This document shows positions 1 through 9,475 of a DNA stretch of 64,000 bases, in pieces. The notes under the pieces are model-generated. The model was not told the DNA's origin, did not search any database, and saw only the letters and a program-made list of their open reading frames with translations. The stretch spans positions 267,501 to 331,500 of the forward strand of contig NW_026016655.1 of assembly GCF_020379485.1 (NCBI RefSeq). The letters run 5' to 3'. Source of the stretch: Brassica napus. Its lineage: Eukaryota; Streptophyta; Magnoliopsida; Brassicales; Brassicaceae. Both the position numbers and the translations under genes were made by a program. Position 1 is the first letter of the stretch. Each line of letters begins with the position of its first letter.

Positions 1-311
1 AAATCAGAAATCGTTTTTGTCTAAAGTTTGAGTTAAACTCTTTGTTCTTTGTTTAAGAATTTGTCTTGTTCCTTGGTTAGTCATATCCAAGTAAACACTT
101 ACTCAAATCGTTGGTCTTGTGAGTCATATCAAGCAACAACGAGAGATCCTTCACTTGGTGGTCTTGTGGGTCATATCAAGCACCATTTGGAGTCGGGAAT
201 ATCGAACACCTTTCCGCAACCTTCGTGCGACCCTTCAATCCATCCAGTTCTCCATCCGGAGTTCATATCCAAATCTTATCCATTCAAGTGAGCCGATCTT
301 AGGGTCCTTCA
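1..311 (+). repeat. E1 5' LTR, 3' portion
   Basis: It matches the last ~310 bp of the LTRs at 7001-7436 and 8549-8985, and ends CTTCA two bases before the primer-binding site. It includes repeated short blocks around GAGTCATATCAAGCA. The window edge removes the TATA-containing part. Confidence 0.9.
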
Positions 312-313
312 AG

Positions 314-325
314 TGGTATCAGAGC
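314..325 (+). other. E1 primer-binding site (tRNA-iMet)
   Basis: TGGTATCAGAGC is the standard plant initiator-tRNA-Met complement. It lies 2 bp after the LTR end. Confidence 0.95.
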
Positions 326-795
326 CGCTCGTTTGGTATCTTCTAAATCATTCATCTTTCTCATCTTCCATTTCTTCATAAACACTCTTAATCTATCTAT
401 CTTGAATTCGGGCCCCTCATTACCATCCTCTATCTATAAAAAAAAAGAAAAGAAAGATCTATCTATAAAAAAAAAAGAATTCGAAAAGTTTGATTTGTGG
501 ATTTGTGGTGGAAGAGAAAGCCTGCTGGCTGAGGAGAAATCCAGCCTTTGAGGAGGTTAAAACGGATTCCCAAAACCAAAAATCTCTTATCTTTCTCTCT
601 TTTAAAATTCCCTTGTGTTTGCTTGGATTTTGTCCATTGAGTTTCTTTGATTTGTTCTTCTTAGAACTTTGAGTGAAAACTTGTTGTGTGACCATCCAAA
701 TTCTGAGAGAAACACGTGTGTGGGTGAGGATCAAACACTTGATAGAGTGAGGATTTTTATCTAACGTTTTGTGTTTAAGATGAGAACGAGGTCGT
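326..795 (+). other. E1 untranslated leader; gag deleted
   Basis: This stretch is homologous to the E2 leader (9000-9470), sharing for example the GAAAGCCTG and AAACGGATTCCCAAAACC blocks. In E2 an ORF follows. Here the leader runs straight into the protease remnant. The string GAGAACGAGGTCGTTTGCAA occurs at about 782-801 and again at about 871-890, which looks like a scar of the rearrangement that removed gag. Confidence 0.7.
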
Positions 796-987
796 TTGCA
801 ATGGCTAAACGAGGCTGGAGAACAGTATGTGAAAGAGCAAGTCACTGTCCCTATTACCATTGGCCGATATGAGAACGAGGTCGTTTGCAACGTTCTTCCT
901 ATGGACGCATGCCACATTCTCTTGGGCCGGCCATGGCAATTTGATAAGAGAGCCGTGCATGATGGCTTCACAAACCGACACTCCTTT
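796..987 (+). pseudogene. E1 aspartic-protease C-terminal remnant
   Basis: The reading frame contains VTVPITIGRYENEVVCNVLP and ILLGRPWQFD, the second half of a retropepsin-like domain (the ILLGRPW motif follows the flap). The catalytic D-S/T-G half is gone with gag. The frame ends at TTT (985-987), where the CACTA element starts. Removing the 2508-bp insert (836 codons) restores phase with the pol frame at 3496, so this is the original gag-pol frame. Confidence 0.75.
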
Positions 988-1000
988 CACTACAAAAAAA
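988..1000 (+). repeat. CACTA left terminal inverted repeat
   Basis: CACTACAAAAAAA. It pairs with the right end at 3483-3495 with one mismatch in the first 12 bases. Confidence 0.85.
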
Positions 1001-2287
1001 GAGGGCTATTGTGACAAAATTTTGAGACAAATTGTTTTTGTCACAAATTTGTGACATTCTAGTGACATTAATGTGACTAAAATTTTCAGTCATATTATAG
1101 TAGCTGTTTAGTCACAATATTGTGACAATCTAAGTGGTAGTTAATTTTCGTCACAAACTGTGACATTTTAGAGACATTAATGTGACTAAAATTTTTTAGT
1201 CATAAAATAGTAACTGTTTAGTCATAATATTGTAACGATTTAAGCCGTTGTTAATTTTCGTCAGAATTAGTAACATAAATATGCCGAAAAGAGATTTCGT
1301 AACAATCGTGACATAACAATAACTTTTTGACCGTTAATGTGTGAATTTTTGGCAGAACAGAGAGTTTCAAATTGTGGCGAAAGAAAAACTAAATCTTAGT
1401 TACTAATTGGTATAAACCAATGCATATTAAACTGTTGTAAATATGAGAAGCAAGTTGGAGGTTTACTAAACTACTAACATTTATTTATTTATTTCTTCTA
1501 ATTGGTGTTATGAATATAATAAAGAGATAAATTATGCAAACATTTATATATTTTGGTCTCGTAATCATGCTACATTTAAGAAATTTTGCAAAAAATTTGA
1601 TTTCAGTGCAATGTAACATTAAAGTAATGATCCAGTTGTTCACACTGATTCTTTGTACAAGTATACGTGTGCAACTAAAACTATAAAATATTAATCTAGT
1701 TTTTTTTTGTCAACAATATTAATCTAGTTAAAGTTAGAATTTTCTGTGTGAAGAAAAGAGTGGATATATTGTTTTAAGAGATATAAATATTCATTGTCGT
1801 TTATGTAATATAGTTATATAAAATTAAATGGAAGTGTTAGCGAACCTATGTTATGGAAATGAAATAAATAAAATGGCAATGGAGAGATAGAAATTTTGTG
1901 ATGCCAAGTTAAAGAAGGATTATGTTTGTATGGGAATTTAAAAAAAAAAATTAATTCTTACTGGAATTTTTAGCCCTTTCTCAAAAAACATTTCCAGTAG
2001 AGACAGTTTTCAATTTTAGGAAAGTATAAAATTTAGTAGTTGAAGAAAGACGGACAAAGTAAGCACATACCGTCATTACTCTTCGGTCATTGGTATCCAA
2101 AGATTATCGGTCATTACTCATTAGTACCCAAATATTTAATTTTAGAAAGGAGTATAAGAAATTAATTAGAGAATCAAAGTAGAGCGATAAATCCCGGTAA
2201 AAAAGCATTAAAATCCGGGTTGTTACCGTAATAGGCACCAAACGTTATTACTCATTAGTACGTATCCAAAGATTTAATCGAATACAA

Positions 2288-2299
2288 TATATATAAATA
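2288..2299 (+). promoter_or_regulatory. TATA-box candidate inside CACTA cargo
   Basis: TATATATAAATA is followed about 30 bp later by a CT-rich stretch (CTCTCTCCCTCATTC), a typical plant transcription start context. Functional use is inferred. Confidence 0.35.
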
Positions 2300-2537
2300 C
2301 ACAAGTTAAAAACTTACTCTCTCCCTCATTCACAAGTTTACCTAAAAACCTAAGCCGTCTCTTTTTTGGTTTCTAAATTTTCACAATCACTAATTTCAGT
2401 TGCATTACGTATGGTTAATCTTCTGTAGGAGGTGTATATTTCAATCAGTTATTTAAACTGCTTGTTGTATTGAATCTCAATTTTTTTTGGCACTTGTAGA
2501 TGCATCTTCTAATCATGGGTGTGCGCCTTTATGAGAG

Positions 2538-2705
2538 ATGATCAATTACCCAGCCTATCGATGTTGGAAGACCTTTTTCTCTGTGCAGAATTTGCAGAGT
2601 GACGATAATAGTGTTGATGTAATCCGATTGGAACAGATCGTCAACCTCCCAAGATGGCCGGTTTACAAGATCGAGACTCTGTTAATAAGGCCGGTGCGGA
2701 AATAA
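2538..2705 (+). CDS. Small 55-codon ORF in CACTA cargo, unknown
   Basis: ATG to TAA encodes 55 residues beginning MINYPAYRCWKTFF and ending LLIRPVRK. I recognise no domain. It sits 250 bp after a TATA candidate. Just upstream a T-rich tract ends in ACTTGTAG, like a splice acceptor, and downstream there is a T-rich, 3'-UTR-like stretch. Its base composition is richer in G+C than the A+T-rich subterminal regions around it. A captured fragment of a host gene is the simplest reading; a chance ORF cannot be excluded at this length. Confidence 0.3.
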   Translation: MINYPAYRCWKTFFSVQNLQSDDNSVDVIRLEQIVNLPRWPVYKIETLLIRPVRK

Positions 2706-3482
2706 CACTACAAGATTTGATGAATCTATTCATTTGTTTTCCTCTGCTTCTGGGATTTTCTTCTTCGTTTAGTTTATTCTTTCTGATATTGTTTAACAGA
2801 CTCTTGTTCGATGTATAATGTATTATAATAATCTTTTTTTTTTGAAAATTGTATTATAATAATCTTGACATATCTATATAAATTTTTGTGTATGTTTTTC
2901 TTTTAATAGTAATTTCCTAATTGTGTAGTTCTAATGAAAATTGTATAAATAATACTAATACGGAGCTAACATATTTAATAAAAAAATATTAACAGTTTAT
3001 ATACGTCAAATTAGTAGCTATTTAAATGTGACAAAGTTTTAGTAATAGGGAAACCAAAATGACCGAATTGACAAATTGTAATAATACTAATAATTTGAGT
3101 GACGGATTCAAGACTTTTTTTTAGTATGTAAGTGTAACGAATTGATGACAAAGCTGTAGTCACTATTTAGGAAAATTAGTAACTAAGTTTTGTTGCAATT
3201 AATTACAAAATGGAGACATTTTAGTCGTCACCAAAGCCAACGTTTTTAAGACCAGATTTTTAGTCAATAATTGTGACGGTTTTGTTACTTTTATTTTTGT
3301 CACTTTTACTGACAAACTAGCTACTAGAATTATTTGTTACAAACTACGACGTCTTTTGTTACCGCATAAATTTGTGACGACATTATTGCGACTATTCATA
3401 AATGGTAACAATTCTGTCACAATAGTTATATTGTTACGGAATTATGTTTATTGTGACTAAAAAATTTGTCACAATATAAATA

Positions 3483-3495
3483 TTTTCTTGTAGTG
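3483..3495 (-). repeat. CACTA right terminal inverted repeat
   Basis: Read on the minus strand it is CACTACAAGAAAA. Confidence 0.85.
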
Positions 3496-6400
3496 GTTGA
3501 TCATAAAGGGAAGAAGATCACGCTTGTTCCTTTGACACCTTCGGAGGTTCATCAAGATCAGATCCAGCTCAAGAAGAACCGTGACAAGGAAACCAAGCCA
3601 GATGAACCTGAATCATCCCAAAGGAACTCCAATTTCGATATCAAACAAATTCAGGTGAAGAGATCTCTTTACTCTCAAAAGCCATTTCTTTTACTTGTGT
3701 ACAAAGAATCTATTATGGCTTCTTCTTCTGACCTTGCAACGGAGATTCCGAGTGAACTTTTAGTTGTTTTGCAGAAGTATTCTGATGTTTTTCCAGATGA
3801 GAATCCTAAGGGATTACCTCCAAAACGAGGCATTGAGCATCAGATCGACCTTGTTCCAGGCGTGTCTCTACTAAACCAGCCAGCTTACCGTACCAATCCG
3901 GTAGAGACCAAGGAACTTCAGAAACAGATTGGTGACCTTCTTGAGAAAGGCTACATCCGGGAAAGCCTCAGTCCTTGTGCCGTTCCTGTCCTTCTTGTGC
4001 CTAAAAAGGATGGTTTTTGGCGCATGTGTGTGGACTGCCGTGCCATCAACAACATCACAGTAAAGTATAGGCATCCCATCCCTAGGCTAGACAACATGCT
4101 TGATGAGTTGCATGGATCATGTGTCTTTTCTAAAATTGATTTGAGAAGTGGCTATCACCAGATTAGGATGAAGGAAGGTGATGAGTGGAAAACCGCATTT
4201 AAAACCAAGTTAGGATTGTATGAATGGCTTGTTATGCCATTTGGTCTTACTAATGCACCTAGCACTTTCATGCATTTAATGAATCATGTCTTGAGGTCAT
4301 TCATAGGTCATTTTGTTGTTGTCTACTTTGATGACATTCTTGTCTATAGCAAAAACCTTGAAGATCATAAGATGCATCTCAAATCTGTTCTTGAAGTTCT
4401 TAGGACAGAAAAACTCTTTGCCAATCTTTGTAAATGCTCTTTTGGAACAGATCACGTGGTGTTCTTAGGTATTGTTGTAGGTTCTGATGGACTTAGAGTG
4501 GACGAGGAGAAAATCAAAGCCATCCAAGACTGGCCGAGTCCTTCGACCATGGGCGAGGTAAGAAGCTTTCATGGTCTGGCCGGTTTCTATAGACGGTTTG
4601 TTCCGGACTTCAGTTCCATTGCTGCTCCTCTGACTGAAGTGATCAAGAAGAACGTCGGTTTCAAATGGGAACAAACCCAAGAAAAAGCTTTTCAGATGTT
4701 AAAAGTGAAGTTGACTCATGCTCCTTTACTTGTACTTCCTGATTTTTCTAAAACTTTTGAGATTGAATGTGATGCTTCCGGAGTTGGGATTGGTGCTGTC
4801 TTGATGCAGGATAGGAAACCCATTGCTTACTTCAGTGAGAAGCTTGGAGGCGCCACACTCAACTACCCCACCTATGACCAGGAGCTATATGCTTTGGTGA
4901 GAGCTCGCCAAACATGGCAACACTATCTTTGGCCTAAGGAGTTTGTTATCCACACGGACCACCAGTCCTTGAGACATCTTAAGGGTCAACATAAGCTGAA
5001 CAAGAGACACGCACGTTGGGTTGAGTTCATTGAGACATTTCCTTATGTTATCAAGTACAAGCAAGGTAAGGAAAATGTTGTGGCTGATGCTTTGTCTTGA
5101 AGGTATACTCTTCTTTCAGCCCTTGAAACTAAACTACTTGGTTTTGAATTTTTTAAAGACTTGTATGTGACTGATCCGGATTTCAAAGAAATATTTCAGA
5201 AATGTTCCAAAGTGGCTTATGGAAAATACTATAAAAATTCTGGATTTTTGTTCTTTGATAACCGCTTATGTGTGCCCCAATGTTCTTTGAGGGAGTTGTT
5301 TCTCAGGGAATCTCATGGAGGAGGTCTTATGGGACACTTTGGAGTCAAGAAGACATACAAGACGGTTTATGATCACTTCTACTGGCCAAGCTTGATGAAG
5401 GACGTTGAGAGGATTTGTGGCCAATGTGTGATCTGCAAGAAATCCAAAACCAAGACATCTAATCACCGTTTGTATTCGGCTCTACCCATTCCTTCTCATC
5501 CTTGGGTAGATATTTCTATGGATTTTGTTCTTGGTTTGCCTAGGACTAAAACTGGCCGAGACTCTATCTTTGTGGTTGTGGATAGGTTTTCAAAAATGGC
5601 TCATTTCATTCCATGTCATAAAACTGATGATGCTGTGCAAGTTGCTGAATTGTTCTTTAGGGAAATTGTTAGATTGCATGGTATGCCTAAGACCATTGTC
5701 TCTGATCGTGATGCTAAGTTCCTTAGCTATTTTTGGAAAAGTTTGTGGTCTAAATTAGGAACCAGATTGATGTTCTCTACGACTTGTCACCCACAAACTG
5801 ATGGCCAAACTGAAGTAGTGAATAGAACTTTGTCTGCATTGCGTAGATCATTGGTTAAGAAAAACCTTAAGCATTGGGAAAAATGTTTGCCTCATGTTGA
5901 GTTTGCTTATAACAATGCTATGCATTCTGCTACTAAGTTCTCTCCTTTTGAAGTCGTTTATGGCTTTAATCCCTTATCTCCACTTGATCTTTTGCCTTTG
6001 CCTTTGAGTGAAAGAGTTAGAACAGATGGCAAGAAGTTACATGAGCAGGTTCATGCAAACATTGCAGCCAAAACCGAAGGGTACAAAAGATATGCCAACA
6101 AGAAGATAAAGGAGGTCATCTTTGAGTAGGGTGATCTTGTTTGGGTTCACTTGAGGAAGGAACGGTTTCCAGAAGAAAGAAAGTCTAAACTTATGCCTCG
6201 GGTCGATGGTCCATTTCAGATCCTTAGAAAGATCAATGACAATGCCTATCAACTTGATTTGCAAGGTAAGTATGATATTTCTTCAAGCTTTAATGTGTCT
6301 GATCTTTCTCCTTTTCCTGTAGATGATCCAGATTTGTGGACAAATCCTTTTGAAGAAGGAGGGAATGATGTGCCCCAGTATATGGACCAGACCGATCAGA

Positions 6401-6993
6401 ACGTTCCAAACGTCCCAGCTGAGGTTCATCCTACCAATCAGATCAGACAGATACAAAGGGCCGTCTATCGGCTCAACCCGCGAACGTCCGGATTGGAGCT
6501 TCGTCCAGATCCTCGACCAGATGCTCGAACTGACCGAACTGATGCCCGTCCCTCCCGGCCAACTCGACAAGCCAAGACTAATGGCCAAGCCAGACTTGAC
6601 TTGGATCATGCCAGACTTGAGAAGGATCATGCCAGACTTGAGAATGATCATGCCATACTTGAGAAAGATCATGCCAGACTTGACTTGGATCATGAGGTTT
6701 CACACAATGATCGAGACTTCTCTCTTTTAGCTAGACTGGCTTGTACCGCATGTACCGACGACCGTGCTGATGATCTCTCTACCTTGTTTGATCCGATCAT
6801 GGACTTTTCCTTTGGAAATTTCTCTAAGGCAAGGATCCTTAAGCTATCAGAAGACTTGGGTTTTGTTGGAACGCAACTTGTCCGATCAGAACGCCCCGCA
6901 GCCTTAGCAGAACATCCCGCGGCCCTTGCTGAACGTCCCGCCAATGTGACTGTCCTTACCGCCTTGGACTTAGCCGGTTCAGATGCATCTTGA
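3496..6993 (+). pseudogene. E1 pol: RT, RNase H, integrase, C-terminal tail
   Basis: One reading frame runs throughout, broken by two in-frame stops: TGA at 5098-5100 right after VVADALS, where the frame resumes with RYTLLSAL, and TAG at 6127-6129. RT has [17 protein letters not shown] and YFDD (4324-4335). RNase H has [20 protein letters not shown] and VADALS. Integrase has an HHCC zinc finger (about 5310-5450) and the D,D,E triad at codons 5521, 5704 and 5812. The tail after the integrase contains [17 protein letters not shown], then heptad repeats. It stops at 6991-6993, 7 bp before the 3' LTR. The enzymatic motifs survive, so the stops look recent, but no full-length product can be made. 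Confidence 0.9.
6589..6693 (+). repeat. 21-bp coding minisatellite, 5 units (E1)
   Basis: The unit is close to GCCAGACTTGAGAAAGATCA plus T and encodes the heptad ARLEKDH; the first and last units read ARLDLDH. All five units stay in frame with pol. The same array has six units at 8137-8262 and 11797-11922. Confidence 0.9.
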
Positions 6994-7000
6994 TGGAAGC

Positions 7001-7436
7001 TGATCAGTCACATTAATTAAGTCTTCTCTTTATTTTCGTGTAACGACTAGATCTAGTTATAGATCTACTTTTCATTTAATTCCTAGATCTACAAAACTCT
7101 ATAAGTATGAAACTCTTTCATTTTAATAAATCAAATCGTTTTTGTCTAAAGTTTGAGTTAAACTGTTTGTTCTTTGTTTAACAACTTGTCTTGTTTCTTG
7201 GTGAGTCATATCCAAGTAAATACTTCCTCAAATCATTGGTCTTGTGAGTCATATCAAGCAACGACGAGAGATCCTTTACTTGGTGGTCTTGTGGGTCATA
7301 TCAAGCACCATTTGGAGTCGGGAATATCGAAGGCCTTTCCGAAACCCTTGTGCGACCCTTCAATCCATCCAGTACTCCATCCGGAGTTCATATCCAAATC
7401 TGATCCATTCGAGTGAGCCGATCTTAGGGTCCTTCA
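7001..7436 (+). repeat. E1 3' LTR
   Basis: 436 bp, TGATCAGTCA to GGGTCCTTCA. The TATA-like TATAAGTA is at 7100-7107. A purine-rich GATGGAAGC precedes it. The next base begins 25S rRNA sequence. Confidence 0.9.
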
Positions 7437-7722
7437 GGGAGTTTGGCTGGGGCGGCACATCTGTTAAAAAATAAAACAGGTGTCCTAAGATGAGCTCAAC
7501 GAGAACAGAAATCTCGTGTGGAACAAAAGGGTAAAAGCTCGTTTGATTCTGATTTTCAGTATGAATACGAACCATGAAAGAGTGGCCTATCGATCCTTTA
7601 GACCATCAGAATTTGTGGCAGCCAAGCGTTCATAGCAACGTTGCTTTTTGATCGTTCGATGTGAGCTCTTCCTATCATTATGAAGCAGAATTCACCAAGT
7701 GTTGGATTGTTGACCCACCAAT

Positions 7723-7776
<54 letters not shown>

Positions 7777-8039
7777 TATGCCCGCGTCGCAATAATAATT
7801 CAACCTAGTACGAGAGGAACTGTTGATTCGCACAATTGGTCATCGCACTTGGTTGAAAAGCCAGTGGCGCGAAGCTACCGTGCGCTGGATTATGACTGAA
7901 CGCCTCTAAGTCAGAATCTGGGCTAGAAGCGACGCATGCGCCCGCCGCCCGATTGCCGACCCTTAGTAGGAGCTTCGGCTCCCAAAGGCACGGGTCGTTG
8001 GCTAAGTCCGTTCGGCGGAAGCGCCATTCAGACCGCCTT
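7437..8039 (+). rRNA. 25S rRNA 3'-region fragment, part 1 (degenerate)
   Basis: It begins GGGAGTTTGGCTGGGG and contains the sarcin-ricin loop AGTACGAGAGGAAC (about 7808-7821), GCTGGGTTTAGACCGTCG and CGGCTCCCAAAGGCACG. Relative to plant 25S as I know it, many substitutions are present. About 45 nt are missing near 7614, between GAATTTG and TGTGGCAGCC, a segment of the peptidyl-transferase region. It stops at GACCGCCTT, where the E3/E2 insertion starts; the rRNA continues at 12652. It is a pseudogene. Confidence 0.93.
8035..8039. repeat. Target-site duplication GCCTT, left
   Basis: GCCTT recurs at 12652-12656. The 25S sequence reads GACCGCCTTGAATTATAATT across the site, so the 5 bp were duplicated on insertion. 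Confidence 0.75.
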
Positions 8040-8548
8040 TGATGTGCCACAGTCCATGGACCATTACATGGAACCAGCTCAGCATGGAGTTCACGACGTT
8101 CTGAACATTTCAACCGAGGTTCATGTTTTTCACCGTGCCAGACTTGACTTGGATCATGCTAGACTTGAGAAAGATCATGCCAGACTTGAGAAAGATCATG
8201 CCAGACTTGAGAAAGATCATCCCAGACTTGAGAAAGATCATGACAGACTTGACTTGGATCATTAGGTTTCAAAAAATGATCAAGACTTCTCTCTTTTGGC
8301 TCGATTGGCCCATACTGCACGTACCGGCGACCGTACTGATGGACTGATCGACCCTTTTGATCAGTTCATGCACTTTGATCAGCCAAATCTTACTAAGGCA
8401 AGGATCCTTCACCTTTCTGAAGACATAGGACGCACTTGGTCCAGTCTGGTTCATGATCCGGACATGGTGGCTCATACGGACAGTCCCACATCCGTCCTTC
8501 TCCTTACCGCAGTCCATGCTTCAGGATATAACAAACCTGGACAGAAGC
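8040..8548 (+). pseudogene. E3: internal 3' remnant of CRM-like element
   Basis: It is nearly identical to 11699-12208 of E2 (tail after the NPFEEGG motif, heptad repeats, stop, purine tract). It starts abruptly after the GCCTT duplication with TGATGTGCC, so the left LTR and most of the interior are missing. A TAG at 8263-8265 interrupts the heptad-containing frame. It shares the LTR at 8549-8985 with E2, making an interior-LTR-interior-LTR arrangement. Confidence 0.8.
8137..8262 (+). repeat. 21-bp coding minisatellite, 6 units (E3)
   Basis: Six units encoding [14 protein letters not shown]-type heptads, followed directly by a stop codon. Confidence 0.9.
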
Positions 8549-8985
8549 TGATCAGTCACATTTAATAATCTGTCTTTATTTTGTTTAATGACTTGATCTA
8601 GATCTAGATCTACTTTTCTATTTAATTCCTAGATCTAAAAAACTCTATAAATATGAAACTCTTTCATTTTAATAAAAAGAAATCGTTTTTGCCTAAAGTT
8701 TGAGTTAAACTCTTTGTTCTTTGTTTAAGAACTTGTTCTTAGTTTCTTGGTGAGTCATATCCAAGTAAACACTTCCTCAAATTGTTGGTCTTGTGAGTCA
8801 TATCAAGCAACGACGAGAGATCCTTCACTTGGTGGTCTTGTGAGTCATATCAAGCACCATTTGGAGTCGGGAATATCGAAGGCCTTTCCGCAACCTTCGT
8901 GTGACCCTTCAATCCATTCAGTTCTCCATCCGGAGTTCATATCCAAATCTGATCCATTCGAGTGAGCCGATCTTAGGGTCCTTCA
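8549..8985 (+). repeat. E2 5' LTR, also 3' LTR of E3
   Basis: 437 bp, TGATCAGTCA to CTTCA. The TATA box TATAAATA is at 8646-8653. AGATCT-type palindromes stand upstream of the TATA. It is preceded by the purine tract GGACAGAAGC and followed by AG plus the primer site, so it has both 3'- and 5'-LTR contexts. Confidence 0.9.
8646..8653 (+). promoter_or_regulatory. LTR TATA box (E2)
   Basis: TATAAATA in CTCTATAAATATGAAAC. The equivalent is at 12312-12319 in the 3' LTR. Confidence 0.6.
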
Positions 8986-8987
8986 AG

Positions 8988-8999
8988 TGGTATCAGAGC
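8988..8999 (+). other. E2 primer-binding site (tRNA-iMet)
   Basis: TGGTATCAGAGC, 2 bp after the LTR. Confidence 0.95.
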
Positions 9000-9475
9000 C
9001 ACTCGTTTGGTATCTTCCAAATCATTCATCTCTCTCATCTTCCATTTCTAAATCATAAACACTTCTTCTTCTATCTATCTTGAATCCGGGCACATCATTA
9101 CCATCCTCAATCTATCAAAAAAAAGAGAAAATAAAAAGAAAAGAAAAGATCTATCAAAAAGAAAAATTTGAAAAGGTTTTCATTTGGGGATTGGTGGTGG
9201 AAGAGAAAGCCTGTAGGCTGAGGAGAAATCCAGCCTTTGAGGTGGTTAAAACGGATTCCCAAAACCAAAAATCTATTATCTTTCTCTCTTTTAAAACTCC
9301 CTTGTGTTTGCTTGGATTTTGTCCATTGGGATTCTTTGATTTGTTCTTCTTAGAACATTGAGTAGAAACTTGTGTGTGATCACCTAAATCTGAGAGAAAC
9401 ACTTGAGTGGGTGAGATTAAACACTTGAGAGTGTGAGGTTTTATATTCTAACTTTTTTGTTGGGATTTTCAGGTT
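9000..9475 (+). other. E2 untranslated leader
   Basis: It holds A-rich and T-rich blocks and no long ORF. It is homologous to the E1 leader (326-780) and ends in GGGATTTTCAGGTT immediately before the ATG of the first ORF. Confidence 0.75.

Larger units (their letters stand above)
988..3495 (+). mobile_element. Non-autonomous CACTA (En/Spm) transposon in E1
   Basis: The left end is CACTACAAAAAAAG and the right end is TTTTCTTGTAGTG, i.e. inverted CACTACAAGAAAA, the diagnostic CACTA terminus. Flanking triplets are TTT (985-987) and GTT (3496-3498), an imperfect 3-bp target duplication. Both subterminal regions are dense in GTGAC/GTCAC and TTTGTGACA motifs in both orientations, as expected of transposase-binding subterminal arrays. 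There is no transposase ORF. The middle (about 2280-2870) has a different texture and holds a small transcription-unit-like cargo. It interrupts E1 in coding phase. Confidence 0.85.
1..7436 (+). mobile_element. E1: CRM-like Ty3/gypsy LTR retrotransposon, cut by window edge
   Basis: Order: partial 5' LTR, primer site, leader, protease remnant, RT-RNase H-integrase, C-terminal extension, 3' LTR. The LTR starts TGATCAG and ends CTTCA. Gag is missing. The integrase is followed by a tail containing [12 protein letters not shown] associate that tail, and the RT style ([17 protein letters not shown]), with centromeric CRM-type elements; this clade call is recognition, not a tree. A CACTA transposon splits the coding region at 988-3495. 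The 3' LTR abuts 25S rRNA sequence at 7437, so E1 probably landed in rDNA; the other flank lies outside the window, so no target duplication can be checked. Confidence 0.85.

Noticed and set aside
3466..3495. Start of E1 pol at an ATG at 3466
   Set aside because: That ATG is in the CACTA terminal region. Homology to pol begins only after the TIR at 3496, in phase with the protease remnant.
7936..8265. ORF running from 25S rRNA into the E3 heptads
   Set aside because: The N-terminal half is translated rRNA. It arose by chance at the insertion junction.
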